Shown in pieces: positions 34,019 to 42,863 of a stretch of DNA of 64,000 bases. The stretch covers positions 1 through 64,000 of the forward strand of contig SHMT01000022.1 of assembly GCA_004282745.1 (NCBI GenBank). Reading direction: 5' to 3'. Every line of letters begins with the position of its first letter. Position 1 is the stretch's first letter. This stretch comes from Candidatus Scalindua sp. SCAELEC01. GTDB taxonomy: Bacteria; Planctomycetota; Brocadiia; Brocadiales; Scalinduaceae. The position numbers and the translations under genes are program-made. The notes beneath the pieces were generated by a model. It made no database searches, had not been told where the DNA came from, and saw nothing but the letters and a program-made list of their open reading frames with translations.

Positions 34019-34174
34019 TATACTCATCTCATAATAGTTTTTGGATAAAACCCGAGATAAAATTGAGTGAGTAAAGTCCTCGACACCCTTTTCCTGGGAT
34101 AACGACCCGCCTGAACGACATGTCGGGCAGGCAACCAAGATTTGGTTTTCAGCAATACCGAAAACCAAATCGGT
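34019..34174 (-). repeat. 112-bp two-hairpin element, rearranged copy 3
   Basis: The left part (TATACTCATCTCATAATAG...TTGAGTGAGT) and right part (AAAACCAAATCGGTTA) match copy 2. The middle is replaced by about 50 extra bases containing GCCTGAACGACATGTCGGGC, another palindrome, so one element has been inserted into or swapped with the other. Confidence 0.7.
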
Positions 34175-34362
34175 TATTTGATGTTGACATCACTAATTTT
34201 ATATCTTATTTTGGATGCTATGCAATTATGCACGGAAGATCAAAATTTCAAAGTTGAGTACCTTTAATGTAATCGCAGAAAAAAATTTATTTAAGAACTG
34301 GATTTAATATAAAAAAAATGATTAGTGTACACATATTACAAAGAGAGAAATCATGTAACCGG

Positions 34363-35586
34363 ATGAGAATTTTTATTTTATCTATGTTGGTTATGTGTTG
34401 GGTGTTTGCCGTAACGACGGTGGTTAAAGCAGCAGAAAAATCCTATCGTGTTGATTATACCATCACCCTAGTGCCGGATCTTGATGTGGCTAAAGTATCA
34501 ATACAATTGGAAGACGGTGGAAATTTTCGTTGGCTTGATTTTCATATCGATTCAGAACAGTTTTCTGATCTTGAAGCGGATGGCAGGCTCCGGATTGGTG
34601 GAGAACGTGCCATCTGGGAACCACCAAATGGGCCGGCAACTCTGACTCTTACGGCAAAATTGAGTCATCAGCGGACGAGTGGAAAGTATGATGCACGTAT
34701 GACAAGCGATTGGGCAATTTTTCGTGGAGATGATCTGGTCCCCACCGTTAAAGTGCAGACGGTTAAGGGTGCAAACTTAAATGCAAAACTCCATTTCGAA
34801 TTACCCGAGGGATGGACTAATGTGGATACCGGTTGGACCAAGGAGGGCGACGGGAGTTTTACTGTGGACAATCCAAGACGTCGTTTTGATCGTCCTGTCG
34901 GTTGGATGATAGCAGGAAAGGTGGGTACACGTCGCGATATTATTGGGGATACCGAAATTTGTGTAGGCGCACCTTCAGGAACCGGTTTCAGGCGAATGGA
35001 TGTTCTTGCATTCTTAAACTTTGTTTGGCCTCAAATTGAGCTTGCATTTGAGAAGATGCCTCGCAAAATACTCGTGGTAGGAGGAGGAGATCCGATGTGG
35101 AGGGGTGGTTTGTCTGCACCCAACTCGCTTTTCCTGCATGCGGATAGACCCATTGTATGCGAAGATTCGACGAGCCCATTGCTGCATGAATTAACGCATG
35201 TTATCACTCACATCCGTGGAAAGATGAATGATGACTGGATTGCCGAAGGACTCGCCGAATTCTATTCAATTGAATTGCTCTACCGTGCCGGCGGTATGAC
35301 GGAAGCCCGTTACAAAAAAGTGAGAAACTGGCTAACGAGTTCTAGCCGTAATGTCACAACCCTTCGGGTTGCAAATTCGAAAGGTCCAGTGACCGCCCGG
35401 GCCGTTATCCTTTTTCAAGACCTGGACCGCAAGATTCGGCATCTTTCAAATGGAAAGCACACCATTGATGAAGTTACCCGTAAATTGATGCAGCAGAGTA
35501 AAGTTTCACTCCACGATCTTCGCCGAGTCTCGGAACAACTTGTTGGTGTCAAGCTTGCTGTCTTTGATACCCCCCTTCTGAAATGA
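34363..35586 (+). CDS. Exported zinc metallopeptidase-like protein (peptidase MA-like)
   Basis: 407 residues from the ATG at 34363, which puts a signal peptide (LSMLVMCWVFAVTTVVKAAEK) at the start; an ATG at 34318 adds 15 residues. The N-terminal half is a beta-rich domain. A gluzincin-type active site is seen as H275-E-L-T-H279, with a second acidic element in WIAEGLAEFYS (Glu295/299), as in peptidase MA/M61-like families. It probably acts in the periplasm, substrate unknown. It stands alone, 170 bases before the Nudix gene. Confidence 0.78.
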   Translation: MRIFILSMLVMCWVFAVTTVVKAAEKSYRVDYTITLVPDLDVAKVSIQLEDGGNFRWLDFHIDSEQFSDLEADGRLRIGGERAIWEPPNGPATLTLTAKLSHQRTSGKYDARMTSDWAIFRGDDLVPTVKVQTVKGANLNAKLHFELPEGWTNVDTGWTKEGDGSFTVDNPRRRFDRPVGWMIAGKVGTRRDIIGDTEICVGAPSGTGFRRMDVLAFLNFVWPQIELAFEKMPRKILVVGGGDPMWRGGLSAPNSLFLHADRPIVCEDSTSPLLHELTHVITHIRGKMNDDWIAEGLAEFYSIELLYRAGGMTEARYKKVRNWLTSSSRNVTTLRVANSKGPVTARAVILFQDLDRKIRHLSNGKHTIDEVTRKLMQQSKVSLHDLRRVSEQLVGVKLAVFDTPLLK

Positions 35587-35757
35587 GTCGTTCAGGCCAC
35601 AAATTGCAACCTGTTTGTATCAATGATTTGAGATCTGTGATTTAGTAACTTTTTTTAAAGGGCAGGATTGGGACTAATTTCAATTGGAAGACTGTCCATA
35701 TCTCTTCATCTTACAAATGAAAGCCAGGGTTGTTAAATGGGTTAACAGGAATAATAG

Positions 35758-36282
35758 ATGACAGAAGAAAACGCAATATATTACTGCTTACAGTGTGGGA
35801 CGAACAAGTTTAAGAGTGTGAGGGCAAATCAATTCTTCTGTGAATCTTGCGGCTTTACCTACTTTCAAAATATTGCCTCTTCTGTTGCCGCCATAATTGA
35901 GTGCCGAAATCAAATACTTACTTGTGTGAGGGAATATGATCCATGCAAAGGTATGATGGGCCTTCCCGGAGGCTTTGTAGACAGAGAAGAATCTGCAGAA
36001 TTAGCTTTGAAGCGAGAGATATTTGAAGAGGTGAGAATTGCCGTTTCAGAAATGCATTATGTTGGATCTTTTCCCAATGTCTATCAGTATAAGGGTGTAG
36101 AATATCATACCCTCGATCTCTTTTTTTCACTGCGGTTAAAGGAGAAACCTCAAATAACGATTGGCGACGAGATAGCGGCAATAGAGTGGATTCCAAGAGA
36201 GGAGATTACATACGAACAATTTGCCTTTGAGTCTATGAAAAAGGGATTAAGAAGGTATCTTAATGGGAGGAGTAAGGCTTAG
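35758..36282 (+). CDS. Nudix hydrolase with N-terminal zinc ribbon
   Basis: 174 residues. A zinc ribbon (YCLQCGTNKF ... FFCESCGF) precedes a complete Nudix box, G-x5-E-x7-REUxEE (GGFVDREESAELALKREIFEEV). The layout matches small NudC-like NADH/ADP-sugar pyrophosphatases, and the SQPWPFPxS NudC signature is absent, so the substrate is open. The TAG stop is itself part of the 45-bp hairpin repeat at 36279-36323, which may act as its terminator. Confidence 0.88.
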   Translation: MTEENAIYYCLQCGTNKFKSVRANQFFCESCGFTYFQNIASSVAAIIECRNQILTCVREYDPCKGMMGLPGGFVDREESAELALKREIFEEVRIAVSEMHYVGSFPNVYQYKGVEYHTLDLFFSLRLKEKPQITIGDEIAAIEWIPREEITYEQFAFESMKKGLRRYLNGRSKA

Positions 36283-36323
36283 GGTTCAGGAACAAACCAC
36301 TTGTTATTTTTTTCTGCACCCTT
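36279..36323 (+). repeat. 45-bp hairpin repeat, copy c, overlapping a stop codon
   Basis: TTAGGGTTCAGGAAC...CTGCACCCTT with centre CACTTG. Bases TAG at 36280-36282 are the stop of the Nudix gene. Confidence 0.75.
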
Positions 36324-36512
36324 GGCAGTTTAAAAAAATGAGAACAAAAATTTTGTCTTTCGCAGTATTACTTTATTTTTGCTTATATCCATATCTTTTT
36401 CGCATTCTTGCTCCTTTTCGCTCCTTTCATTTCGAAAAATTTATAGCAAAAATGTAGCTTGGCTACCGGTTCAACTTTTTGGGTCCATTATAAAAAAGCT
36501 GGTTTTGTAATT

Positions 36513-37904
36513 TTATACATTCTTTTTTAGCTTCTCAATTTTAGCTAATATTGCTTCAGAATTACTATTAGTAGGATTTAATTCCAATGACTTTTTATAA
36601 TTTGTAATTGCTGATTCATAGTCTTCATTAATCGTATACGCATCACCTAAGCTATCATAAGGGCTAGAAGCTTCCGGATAAGATGTAGTATTCAGCTTAA
36701 ATACATCGATTGCTTCCATAATTTTTTTCTTACCTAATAGATAATAACCAAGAGAATCAAGTTGTCCTTCATCAAAGTTATATTTTTTGTTCGATTCATT
36801 TTTATAGATATGGTACTGATCAATAGCTTTTTCAACTCCACCAGATTTGATAATATCACACAGTGTTTTAGAAATTGGAATTTTGGGTAGTGAATATGGT
36901 TTATTATGTAAAATATTTCTCAAACCTTCGTTTATTTGATCCATGGGGATTGAGTTGCCAAAGTTTGTAAGATAGAAAAAGGAAGTTTTACGAGAAAGAT
37001 TTCGTTCAATATAGGTTCTAAATCCAGATAGTCCACCCTTGTGTGAAACTCTGTGACCCAAACTATCATGGTTAATTGACCAGCCATAGCCGTAATTAGT
37101 AAAACTATCGTTATTTAATTTATGAGATATGTAAGCTTCATTTAAAGTCTCTCGCTTAATAAGCCTGTTATTCATAAGCGCATTATTCCATTTTGATAAA
37201 TCTTCAACTGTTGAAAAGATGCCCCCAGCACCAGTTGTTAAGATATGATAATCATCATCTTCTCTAAAAATATTGTAGCCAATTGCCCGTTTTGCTATTT
37301 GAGGTTTTGATTCATCATAAACGAGTGAGTTCTTCATTCTCAGTGGATCAAAAATGTTTTCTTTCATAAAAGCGTGAAGGGTTTTATTCGAAGTCTTTTC
37401 AATGATCATTGCCAGCATTACATAACCACCATTACTGTATGAATATTTTTCCCCAGGTTCAAAATTGGGGGAGTCCTGTTTGATGAGTACATTCAATACA
37501 TCTCCATTTGTCAGATTCGGTTTATCAATCCCTAGCTTGAAATGATCGGACAGCCCCGATGTATGCGTCATTAGATGTTGAACTGTTATTTTACTTGCAT
37601 ATGGAGGAAATTCCGGAAAATAATCTTGGAGAGTTTCATAATAATTGAGCCTTTTCTGTTCTTTAAGTATCATAATTGCCATTGTGGTAAATGGTTTTGA
37701 AACAGAAGCAAGGTAAAAGACATGATCTGTAGCTAGCTCTTCTTTTTTTAATACATCCGCTAATCCGAATGCTTTCCTATAAAGTATACTATCCTTCTCG
37801 GTGATGCAAATTGTGCCATTAAATATGTCATTTTCATAACAGTATGACATAAATGTGTCAATCACTTTTTCATAACTATTATTGGGACAACTCATGCAAA
37901 ACAA
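36513..37904 (-). CDS. Beta-lactamase-fold serine hydrolase with C-terminal TPR
   Basis: 463 residues. It has the class C/DD-peptidase motifs S-x-x-K (SVSK, about residue 68), Y-x-N (YSYSNGGY, about 155) and H-x-G (SHKGGLSG, about 298). From about residue 350 a TPR region follows (YYLLGKKKIMEAIDVFKLN; SPYDSLGDAYTINEDYESAITNYKKSLELNP). The N-terminus has no clear signal peptide. Such proteins are esterases or D-amino-acid peptidases of unclear substrate; TPR-tailed forms are frequent in Bacteroidetes and Planctomycetes. It is AT-richer than the neighbours, with possible transfer. It is convergent with the Nudix gene. Confidence 0.85.
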   Translation of the reverse strand: MFCMSCPNNSYEKVIDTFMSYCYENDIFNGTICITEKDSILYRKAFGLADVLKKEELATDHVFYLASVSKPFTTMAIMILKEQKRLNYYETLQDYFPEFPPYASKITVQHLMTHTSGLSDHFKLGIDKPNLTNGDVLNVLIKQDSPNFEPGEKYSYSNGGYVMLAMIIEKTSNKTLHAFMKENIFDPLRMKNSLVYDESKPQIAKRAIGYNIFREDDDYHILTTGAGGIFSTVEDLSKWNNALMNNRLIKRETLNEAYISHKLNNDSFTNYGYGWSINHDSLGHRVSHKGGLSGFRTYIERNLSRKTSFFYLTNFGNSIPMDQINEGLRNILHNKPYSLPKIPISKTLCDIIKSGGVEKAIDQYHIYKNESNKKYNFDEGQLDSLGYYLLGKKKIMEAIDVFKLNTTSYPEASSPYDSLGDAYTINEDYESAITNYKKSLELNPTNSNSEAILAKIEKLKKNV

Positions 37905-37983
37905 ATAAGGAACTAAAATAGAAAACAGAGTTAATTGGAAAACTTCTTATAATTCGTTTTTTCTCTTATTATTTCACAGTAGC

Positions 37984-38135
37984 GTCCGGTTAGGTTTTTG
38001 CGTAGGCGGTTTTTGTCATACCCGAACGCTTTTATCGGGTATCCAGATACTCGTTTCATCCTAGATTCCCACTAAAAACATGCGGGAATGACTGCATTTG
38101 GGCAATAAGTTACTCAAGCAAAAACCTAACCGGAC
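37984..38135 (+). mobile_element. 152-bp inverted-repeat element
   Basis: GTCCGGTTAGGTTTTTGC at the left and GCAAAAACCTAACCGGAC at the right are a perfect 18-bp terminal inverted repeat. Inside is a second stem (CATACCCGAACGC / GCGGGAATGAC type). No coding capacity. A matching end fragment occurs at 499-511. Confidence 0.85.
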
Positions 38136-38206
38136 AATGATGATTATTTCAGGAAAGAATTATACTGGAATTATTGAAAAATATAAAATGTAATTAAACT
38201 TACACA

Positions 38207-38315
38207 GTGTTTGAACGAAAACTACCCATCTACTGCGTTGCTGCAATAATTTCGCAATCCTCAAGTACAATTGTACGTTCCGGTTACGAAATTATTACGC
38301 GCCTTGTACCTAGGC
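38207..38315 (+). mobile_element. 145-bp miniature element, copy 5 (right end missing)
   Basis: It matches the other copies from GTGTTTGAACG to CTTGTACCTAGGC, then switches to unrelated DNA, so about 36 bases and the right inverted repeat are lost. No flanking duplication can be scored. Confidence 0.85.
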
Positions 38316-38518
38316 GCTCTAAAGGTCTGAGTGATTGTTACAGAGCATCCAGAAATCTTTGTAAACGGTACACCATTAATACATTTTCTCTTTACAATTC
38401 AGAGTGGAAATTGTAGATTATCCATGTTTACTACCAACCAGCAATGTTTTTCTGAAGCCCAAATCTTAATCTAGAACACGTTGTCTAATAAACTTGAATA
38501 AGAAGGAGACGATATATC

Positions 38519-39505
38519 GTGAATAAGCGAATCGTAATCTCTATTATGCTTGTTTCTGTTTTTGGTTGTGGTAATGAACATTTGAAAGAGAAAATTAAAG
38601 ATCTGGAAGATGAAAAGCACAATGCTCAGTTGCAGTTACAAGAACAAAGTACTCGTTTGGAAGCCACCTCTGATGTAATCAAGGCCGTTAACTCGCTGAT
38701 AAAGAGTATTAATGAAACTGAATTGAAAATTGATGACAATAAACAGAAATTACGTAACACAGAGAGTGTCACAGAGAGTGTAGAAAATGGTGTTGATGCA
38801 AAAGAAGTGATATTGAGTGATATACAAGACCTCTATGACGAACTTAAAATGCATAGACAAAGGGCTGATGAACTGCAGAAGAAACTTGATTCTTTTGTAG
38901 ACAACAGTGATTCCAATACAGATGAATCGTTATCGGCTCTCAAAACGATCATTAAAGAAAAAACCTTAAAAATTGATAATCTGGAACGGCAAATTGGTAG
39001 TCTTAAAAAACAAATTGCTCATCTCGATAAATTACAGAGCGAATTATCCAACCAGGTACACTCATATTCAAATTCATCAAAGGAGAAGAGTTCAAAAATA
39101 AGCTTTTTAAAAAAAGAATTGCTCTTGAAAGATAAAGCGCTTTCCGGTAAAGAGTTAGAAATAGATAAACTACAAGAAGAGATTAACACCGTTTACTGCT
39201 TAATTGGTGAGAGTGATGATTTGATCAAGAGCGGCATTATCGTAAAAAGAGGTATTCCCATTATCAACACAATCAATCCATTCAGCAAGAGCTATTCATT
39301 AGGTCGGAATTGTACTTCGTCTAAATTTAAACATGAGAAAAAAACAAAAACCATTTACAGGATGAATGGTAAGATCGAGGCAATATTACCCTATCGTGAC
39401 AAAGAGTATTATGATATATATTATGAGGACGGTATATCCGTAATCAATATCAAAGATTCAACAAATTTTTGGTATGTGAAATTTCTTGTAATTGCAACAC
39501 ATTAA
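38519..39505 (+). CDS. Coiled-coil lipoprotein, function unknown
   Basis: 328 residues with a GTG start, set by AAGGAG 11 bases upstream. The short signal peptide ends in a lipobox-like SVFGC (Cys17). Residues about 22-225 are a long, interrupted coiled coil (KEKIKDLEDEKHNAQLQLQE; EIDKLQEEINTVY). A C-terminal domain of about 100 residues with many Tyr and basic residues follows (YRMNGKIEAILPYRDKEYYDIYYEDG). It is probably anchored to a membrane and facing the periplasm. Not a family I know. It is monocistronic. Confidence 0.7.
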   Translation: MNKRIVISIMLVSVFGCGNEHLKEKIKDLEDEKHNAQLQLQEQSTRLEATSDVIKAVNSLIKSINETELKIDDNKQKLRNTESVTESVENGVDAKEVILSDIQDLYDELKMHRQRADELQKKLDSFVDNSDSNTDESLSALKTIIKEKTLKIDNLERQIGSLKKQIAHLDKLQSELSNQVHSYSNSSKEKSSKISFLKKELLLKDKALSGKELEIDKLQEEINTVYCLIGESDDLIKSGIIVKRGIPIINTINPFSKSYSLGRNCTSSKFKHEKKTKTIYRMNGKIEAILPYRDKEYYDIYYEDGISVINIKDSTNFWYVKFLVIATH

Positions 39506-39839
39506 TGGACCTGTCAAGGTATGTGGTCCTGATTTGCAGATTCGTTTCTCTTCAAAGTCGTGGAAAGGAGATCTCCATGGTGATATAACGACAGCGGGGC
39601 CTTACATTCTTTACGGCTCTGCCATATGTATTGTGTAATACACGGGTGTTTCCCGATACGCACATTGTGAGACTGTATGCACCACTAAAGGTTGCTCCGG
39701 TAAACAAGAGGTTGGGTTTTGCATACAGGTCTTATGGAGAAAGTTCGTTTTGTGTTGCCGTTTTGTTACCGATCACAAAAAAGCTCATTTTCAGAATTAA
39801 GGACCCAAGAAAGAATAACTTGTTGTTCTTGCCTGTACC
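39506..39839. other. Gap with decayed-looking sequence and a hairpin repeat
   Basis: Short open frames in two registers (e.g. 39631-39790) look like a broken gene remnant that I cannot identify. The right end is the 45-bp hairpin repeat at 39797-39843. Confidence 0.35.
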
Positions 39840-39843
39840 CTAA
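39797..39843 (-). repeat. 45-bp hairpin repeat, copy d, overlapping the birA stop
   Basis: TTAAGGACCCAAG ... CTTGCCTGTACCCTAA with centre AACTTGTT. Its CTA at 39840-39842 is, on the minus strand, the TAG stop of the biotin ligase gene. Confidence 0.75.
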
Positions 39844-40616
39844 GTACGAAACGTTATCTCTCCAGAATTTATATTGATGATATTGCACTCCTCACACTGG
39901 AAGAGCAGAGTTCCATCGTGGTTAAGATCTAAGATCTTCCCCATATGAGCATGTTTTGTTCCATCCTTGACGACAATCCTCTCGTTGGCAAATAATAATC
40001 GCTTCTTTATTTCCCTTCGACTCTGCTTAAAACCTTCTTTGCCTAGCTCAGTAAAACTACTGGAGATTAAGGCAAGGAGTCTTTGAAATACTTCAAATCG
40101 ATCTACTACTGATCCCAACTCTTTGTGCATTGAGGTAGCAAAATAGTCATGATTATGAAATGGAACATCGTTACTGTTTACGTTGAGGCCTATTCCAAGA
40201 ACGGCGTATGTTTTATCTCCGGTTTCAACCGTTTCACAGAGTATGCCGCATATCTTCTTACTATTAATCAGTACGTCATTGGGCCACTTAAAATTTGGTC
40301 TCAATCCATAATGCTCTAAAAGTCTGGTCACCGATAGGGCCGCAATCTGTGTGATATTTTGTCTGTATTTTATTACCTGAGGGGTAAGGGGTAACAAGAC
40401 AGAAAGCGTGAGGTCCTTTCCCGGGCTCGAATTCCAAACCCGATCAAAACGCCCCCTTCCTTCTGTCTGTTCTTCTGCCCATATGACTGAATACTCTTTT
40501 AACCCCATACAGTGTTGTCTTAAGAACGTATTCGTAGAGTTGAGTTTGTTATATTTATGAATAGTAAATACTCTACCGTTAATAGTAAATGTCTCTGGTT
40601 TTTCTCTATTTTCCAT
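39840..40616 (-). CDS. birA: Biotin--[acetyl-CoA-carboxylase] ligase, catalytic-only type
   Basis: 258 residues from the ATG at 40616 (an in-frame ATG at 40703 adds 29 residues that run towards a repeat and are unlikely). The catalytic core is clear: KLNSTNTFLRQH, GRGRFDRVWNSSPGKDLTLSVLL (biotinyl-AMP loop) and KWPNDVLINSKKICGILCE. The C-terminal SH3-like domain is present. There is no N-terminal winged-helix, so unlike E. coli BirA it should not act as the biotin-operon repressor. Confidence 0.92.
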   Translation of the reverse strand: MENREKPETFTINGRVFTIHKYNKLNSTNTFLRQHCMGLKEYSVIWAEEQTEGRGRFDRVWNSSPGKDLTLSVLLPLTPQVIKYRQNITQIAALSVTRLLEHYGLRPNFKWPNDVLINSKKICGILCETVETGDKTYAVLGIGLNVNSNDVPFHNHDYFATSMHKELGSVVDRFEVFQRLLALISSSFTELGKEGFKQSRREIKKRLLFANERIVVKDGTKHAHMGKILDLNHDGTLLFQCEECNIININSGEITFRT

Positions 40617-40952
40617 TAGAGACCCTTGGATATCTATTAGTATTGTCTCTTTCTTGAGATTTGAGTAAAAGGGGCATGATACAGGATACCCCGCTAATTT
40701 CAATTAAATTGTGTTTGAACGAAAACTACCCATCTACGGCGTTGCTGCAACAATTACGTAATCCTCACGTACTTGAAGTACGCTCCGGTTACATAAATAT
40801 TACGCGCCTTGTACCTGGGCAGTTTTTGTTCAAACACTGGGTGATCGTTCAATTAATAGATACGTGTAAGAACTACGCATTTACAAATCAAAAATATTGT
40901 ATTATAATCTATCATCATACTATTGACTATGGAATAGATAGGGGGGAAGATC
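40617..40952. other. Gap holding miniature element copy 6
   Basis: It contains the diverged 145-bp element at 40711-40851 and then a short AT-rich leader. GGGGGGAAGA at 40941-40950 is the ribosome site for the next gene, which starts with TTG. Confidence 0.6.
40711..40851 (+). mobile_element. 145-bp miniature element, copy 6 (diverged)
   Basis: The left end GTGTTTGAACGAAAAC is intact. The right end decays (GGGTGATCGTTCA) and lacks GACAC. The central palindrome is CGTACTTGAAGTACG rather than GTACAATTGTAC, as in copy 4. No clean 6-bp duplication flanks it, consistent with an older insertion. Confidence 0.8.
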
Positions 40953-41759
40953 TTGGATTGGTTATTTGTTGGGATAGCAGTAGGGTTTGGAGTATTGGTA
41001 ACAGGGGTTGCATTTCTTGTCATACGGAAACGGAGAGAGAGGTGGTGGCTCTATACTCTTGTTCTTTTTTTCTCTTGTGTCATCAGTTATGTGACGATGA
41101 GTCTCTTTGTCACACCAACATCGGAGAGAGAGAAATCTCTCAGTGAACTCGAGGTGTCTCTGAGTGAAATCCCTGCATATAAACAGATATCAATGTATGA
41201 TGCGGAGACGTATCAACGTATCAATGCTGAAATCCAGAAATCTCTGTTAAAGGGGGAAAGTAAATCTCAAATTATTCAACGAATTCGTTCCATTGTTGGT
41301 GAATTGGTGGAAAAGTATCTTCCTCTCTCCTCTGATAACGCATTGCTTGATTACATGAATGTGGTAATTCAGGAGATTGAAGAATTGGCCCAACAGAGTC
41401 CAGAGCTTTGCTATAAATTTCTGTTTCCAAAACAATACGGAGCAATCGATGTAACAAAATACATCAGACCTGAAACACAGCAAGCGGACTTAAATGCATT
41501 AGCGGCAGTCATAAAAACGGGAGCCGAGTCATCAACAAACGTGCAAGATTTTCCGGAATATGACGCTTTTATACAAAACATCATTATCAACCTTCACGAA
41601 ACCTATGGTGATGACGCGTTACTCCTTGAAAATCCCCATGCACCAGGAATAGACAAGAGGAAATTTTGTCGTATAATGGTTGCACTCTATCGGGAAATAT
41701 TAAAGTTGCCAAAGAGAGAGAGTTGTCTCGTGTTGCGTAGTATGTTAACGACAAAATAA
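40953..41759 (+). CDS. Hypothetical protein with two N-terminal membrane helices
   Basis: 268 residues with a TTG start backed by GGGGGGAAGA. Two membrane helices (WLFVGIAVGFGVLVTGVAFLVI; WWLYTLVLFFSCVISYVTMSLF) precede a soluble helical domain (from about residue 55) with no recognised motifs. The short basic RKRRERWW loop between the helices suggests a cytoplasmic loop with the N-terminus outside. It is followed 42 bases later by the rhodanese-ferritin gene, possibly in one operon. Confidence 0.65.
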   Translation: MDWLFVGIAVGFGVLVTGVAFLVIRKRRERWWLYTLVLFFSCVISYVTMSLFVTPTSEREKSLSELEVSLSEIPAYKQISMYDAETYQRINAEIQKSLLKGESKSQIIQRIRSIVGELVEKYLPLSSDNALLDYMNVVIQEIEELAQQSPELCYKFLFPKQYGAIDVTKYIRPETQQADLNALAAVIKTGAESSTNVQDFPEYDAFIQNIIINLHETYGDDALLLENPHAPGIDKRKFCRIMVALYREILKLPKRESCLVLRSMLTTK

Positions 41760-41801
41760 TCGCCTGTTACTACAATTATTTATCGAAAAAGGAGGAGATA
41801 C

Positions 41802-42635
41802 GTGCGTTGGAAGCAATTTGTGACACATACGAAATCTATGGATGAGAGCGAAGCAAGGGCTTATATTTCCAAACACAATGAACAGGCGTATACATTACTG
41901 GATGTCCGCCAACCATACGAATACGAGCAGGAGCATATTCCCGGTGCAATATTGATCCCACTTGCACAACTACCTGAGCAATTTGGAACACTTCAACCCG
42001 AGTTGCCGACTCTTGTATACTGTTCAGTGGGGAACAGAAGCCGTGTCGCTTCCCAGTTTCTTATTGGGCGTGGATTTAAGGAGGTTTATAGCCTAAAAGG
42101 GGGTATTCTTGCGTGGAGTGGTGGATTGGCAACAGGCGCAATAGATTCGGGGATGCGGTATCTCAAAGGGGACGAATCTACCGAAGAGATTATCATACTT
42201 GCCTATGGCATGGAAGATGGTCTCGGGAGTTTTTATGCCGCAATGGCCAAAGAGCATAAAGACGAGCAAACGAGAGGTTTATTGGAAAAGCTTTCATCGG
42301 CAGAAGACAACCATAAGCAGAGGCTTTTCGAGGTCTATAAGAAACTCAATACTTCAATTCATGACCAGAGTGATTTCGAGTCAAAAGTTGTTTCACAGGC
42401 AATGGAGGGTGGTTTGACGAGTGAAGAGTTTGTCAACCAGTATAGCTATACACTCGGAACCGTTCGCGATGTCCTGATAACGGCAATGGTGATTGAGACA
42501 CAGGCATTAGACCTTTATTTACGGTATGCAGAAAAACTTAGAGAGGGTGAACCCAAAAATATCCTCTACAATTTAGCAGAAGAAGAGAAGCGCCATTTAA
42601 AGGAATTAGGGGACATCTTAGACAAGCAACGATAA
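41802..42635 (+). CDS. Rhodanese / ferritin-like fusion protein
   Basis: 277 residues with a GTG start and AAAGGAGGAG upstream. Residues about 15-115 are a rhodanese domain with active-site Cys in VYCSVGNRSR and the typical LLDVRQPYEYEQEHIPGAI. Residues about 125-275 are a rubrerythrin/ferritin-like four-helix bundle with Glu/His iron ligands (EDGLGSFYAAMAKEH, SSAEDNHKQRLFE, ETQALDLYLRY, LAEEEKRHLKEL). Fusions of this type occur in anaerobes and may link sulphane-sulphur transfer with peroxide or iron handling. That role is inference; both domains appear complete. Confidence 0.88.
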   Translation: MRWKQFVTHTKSMDESEARAYISKHNEQAYTLLDVRQPYEYEQEHIPGAILIPLAQLPEQFGTLQPELPTLVYCSVGNRSRVASQFLIGRGFKEVYSLKGGILAWSGGLATGAIDSGMRYLKGDESTEEIIILAYGMEDGLGSFYAAMAKEHKDEQTRGLLEKLSSAEDNHKQRLFEVYKKLNTSIHDQSDFESKVVSQAMEGGLTSEEFVNQYSYTLGTVRDVLITAMVIETQALDLYLRYAEKLREGEPKNILYNLAEEEKRHLKELGDILDKQR

Positions 42636-42863
42636 GGTCTATCACCGTATAGGGCTCTCAACGATAGGTCTATGATTAATAATCATTGTCGTTCGCTAAA
42701 ACCTTATCGTAACCCTTCAAACTGTTTAGTATGGGTTGGTGGTCGTCAAGAAATTTTGGTTGTTGTTTTCAGAATATTATGGAGAGTGGTACTTCAAAAG
42801 GAATATGAAATAATAGTACACTGTTTTTTGACACTACTTTTATTTACAGATAGGAGGAGGAGT

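Larger units (their letters stand above)
37905..38518. other. Gap with two mobile-element-like repeats
   Basis: It holds the 152-bp element (37984-38135) and a truncated 145-bp miniature element (38207-38315). The DNA after 38316 is unique and AT-rich, and the next gene has a strong ribosome site at 38502. Confidence 0.7.
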
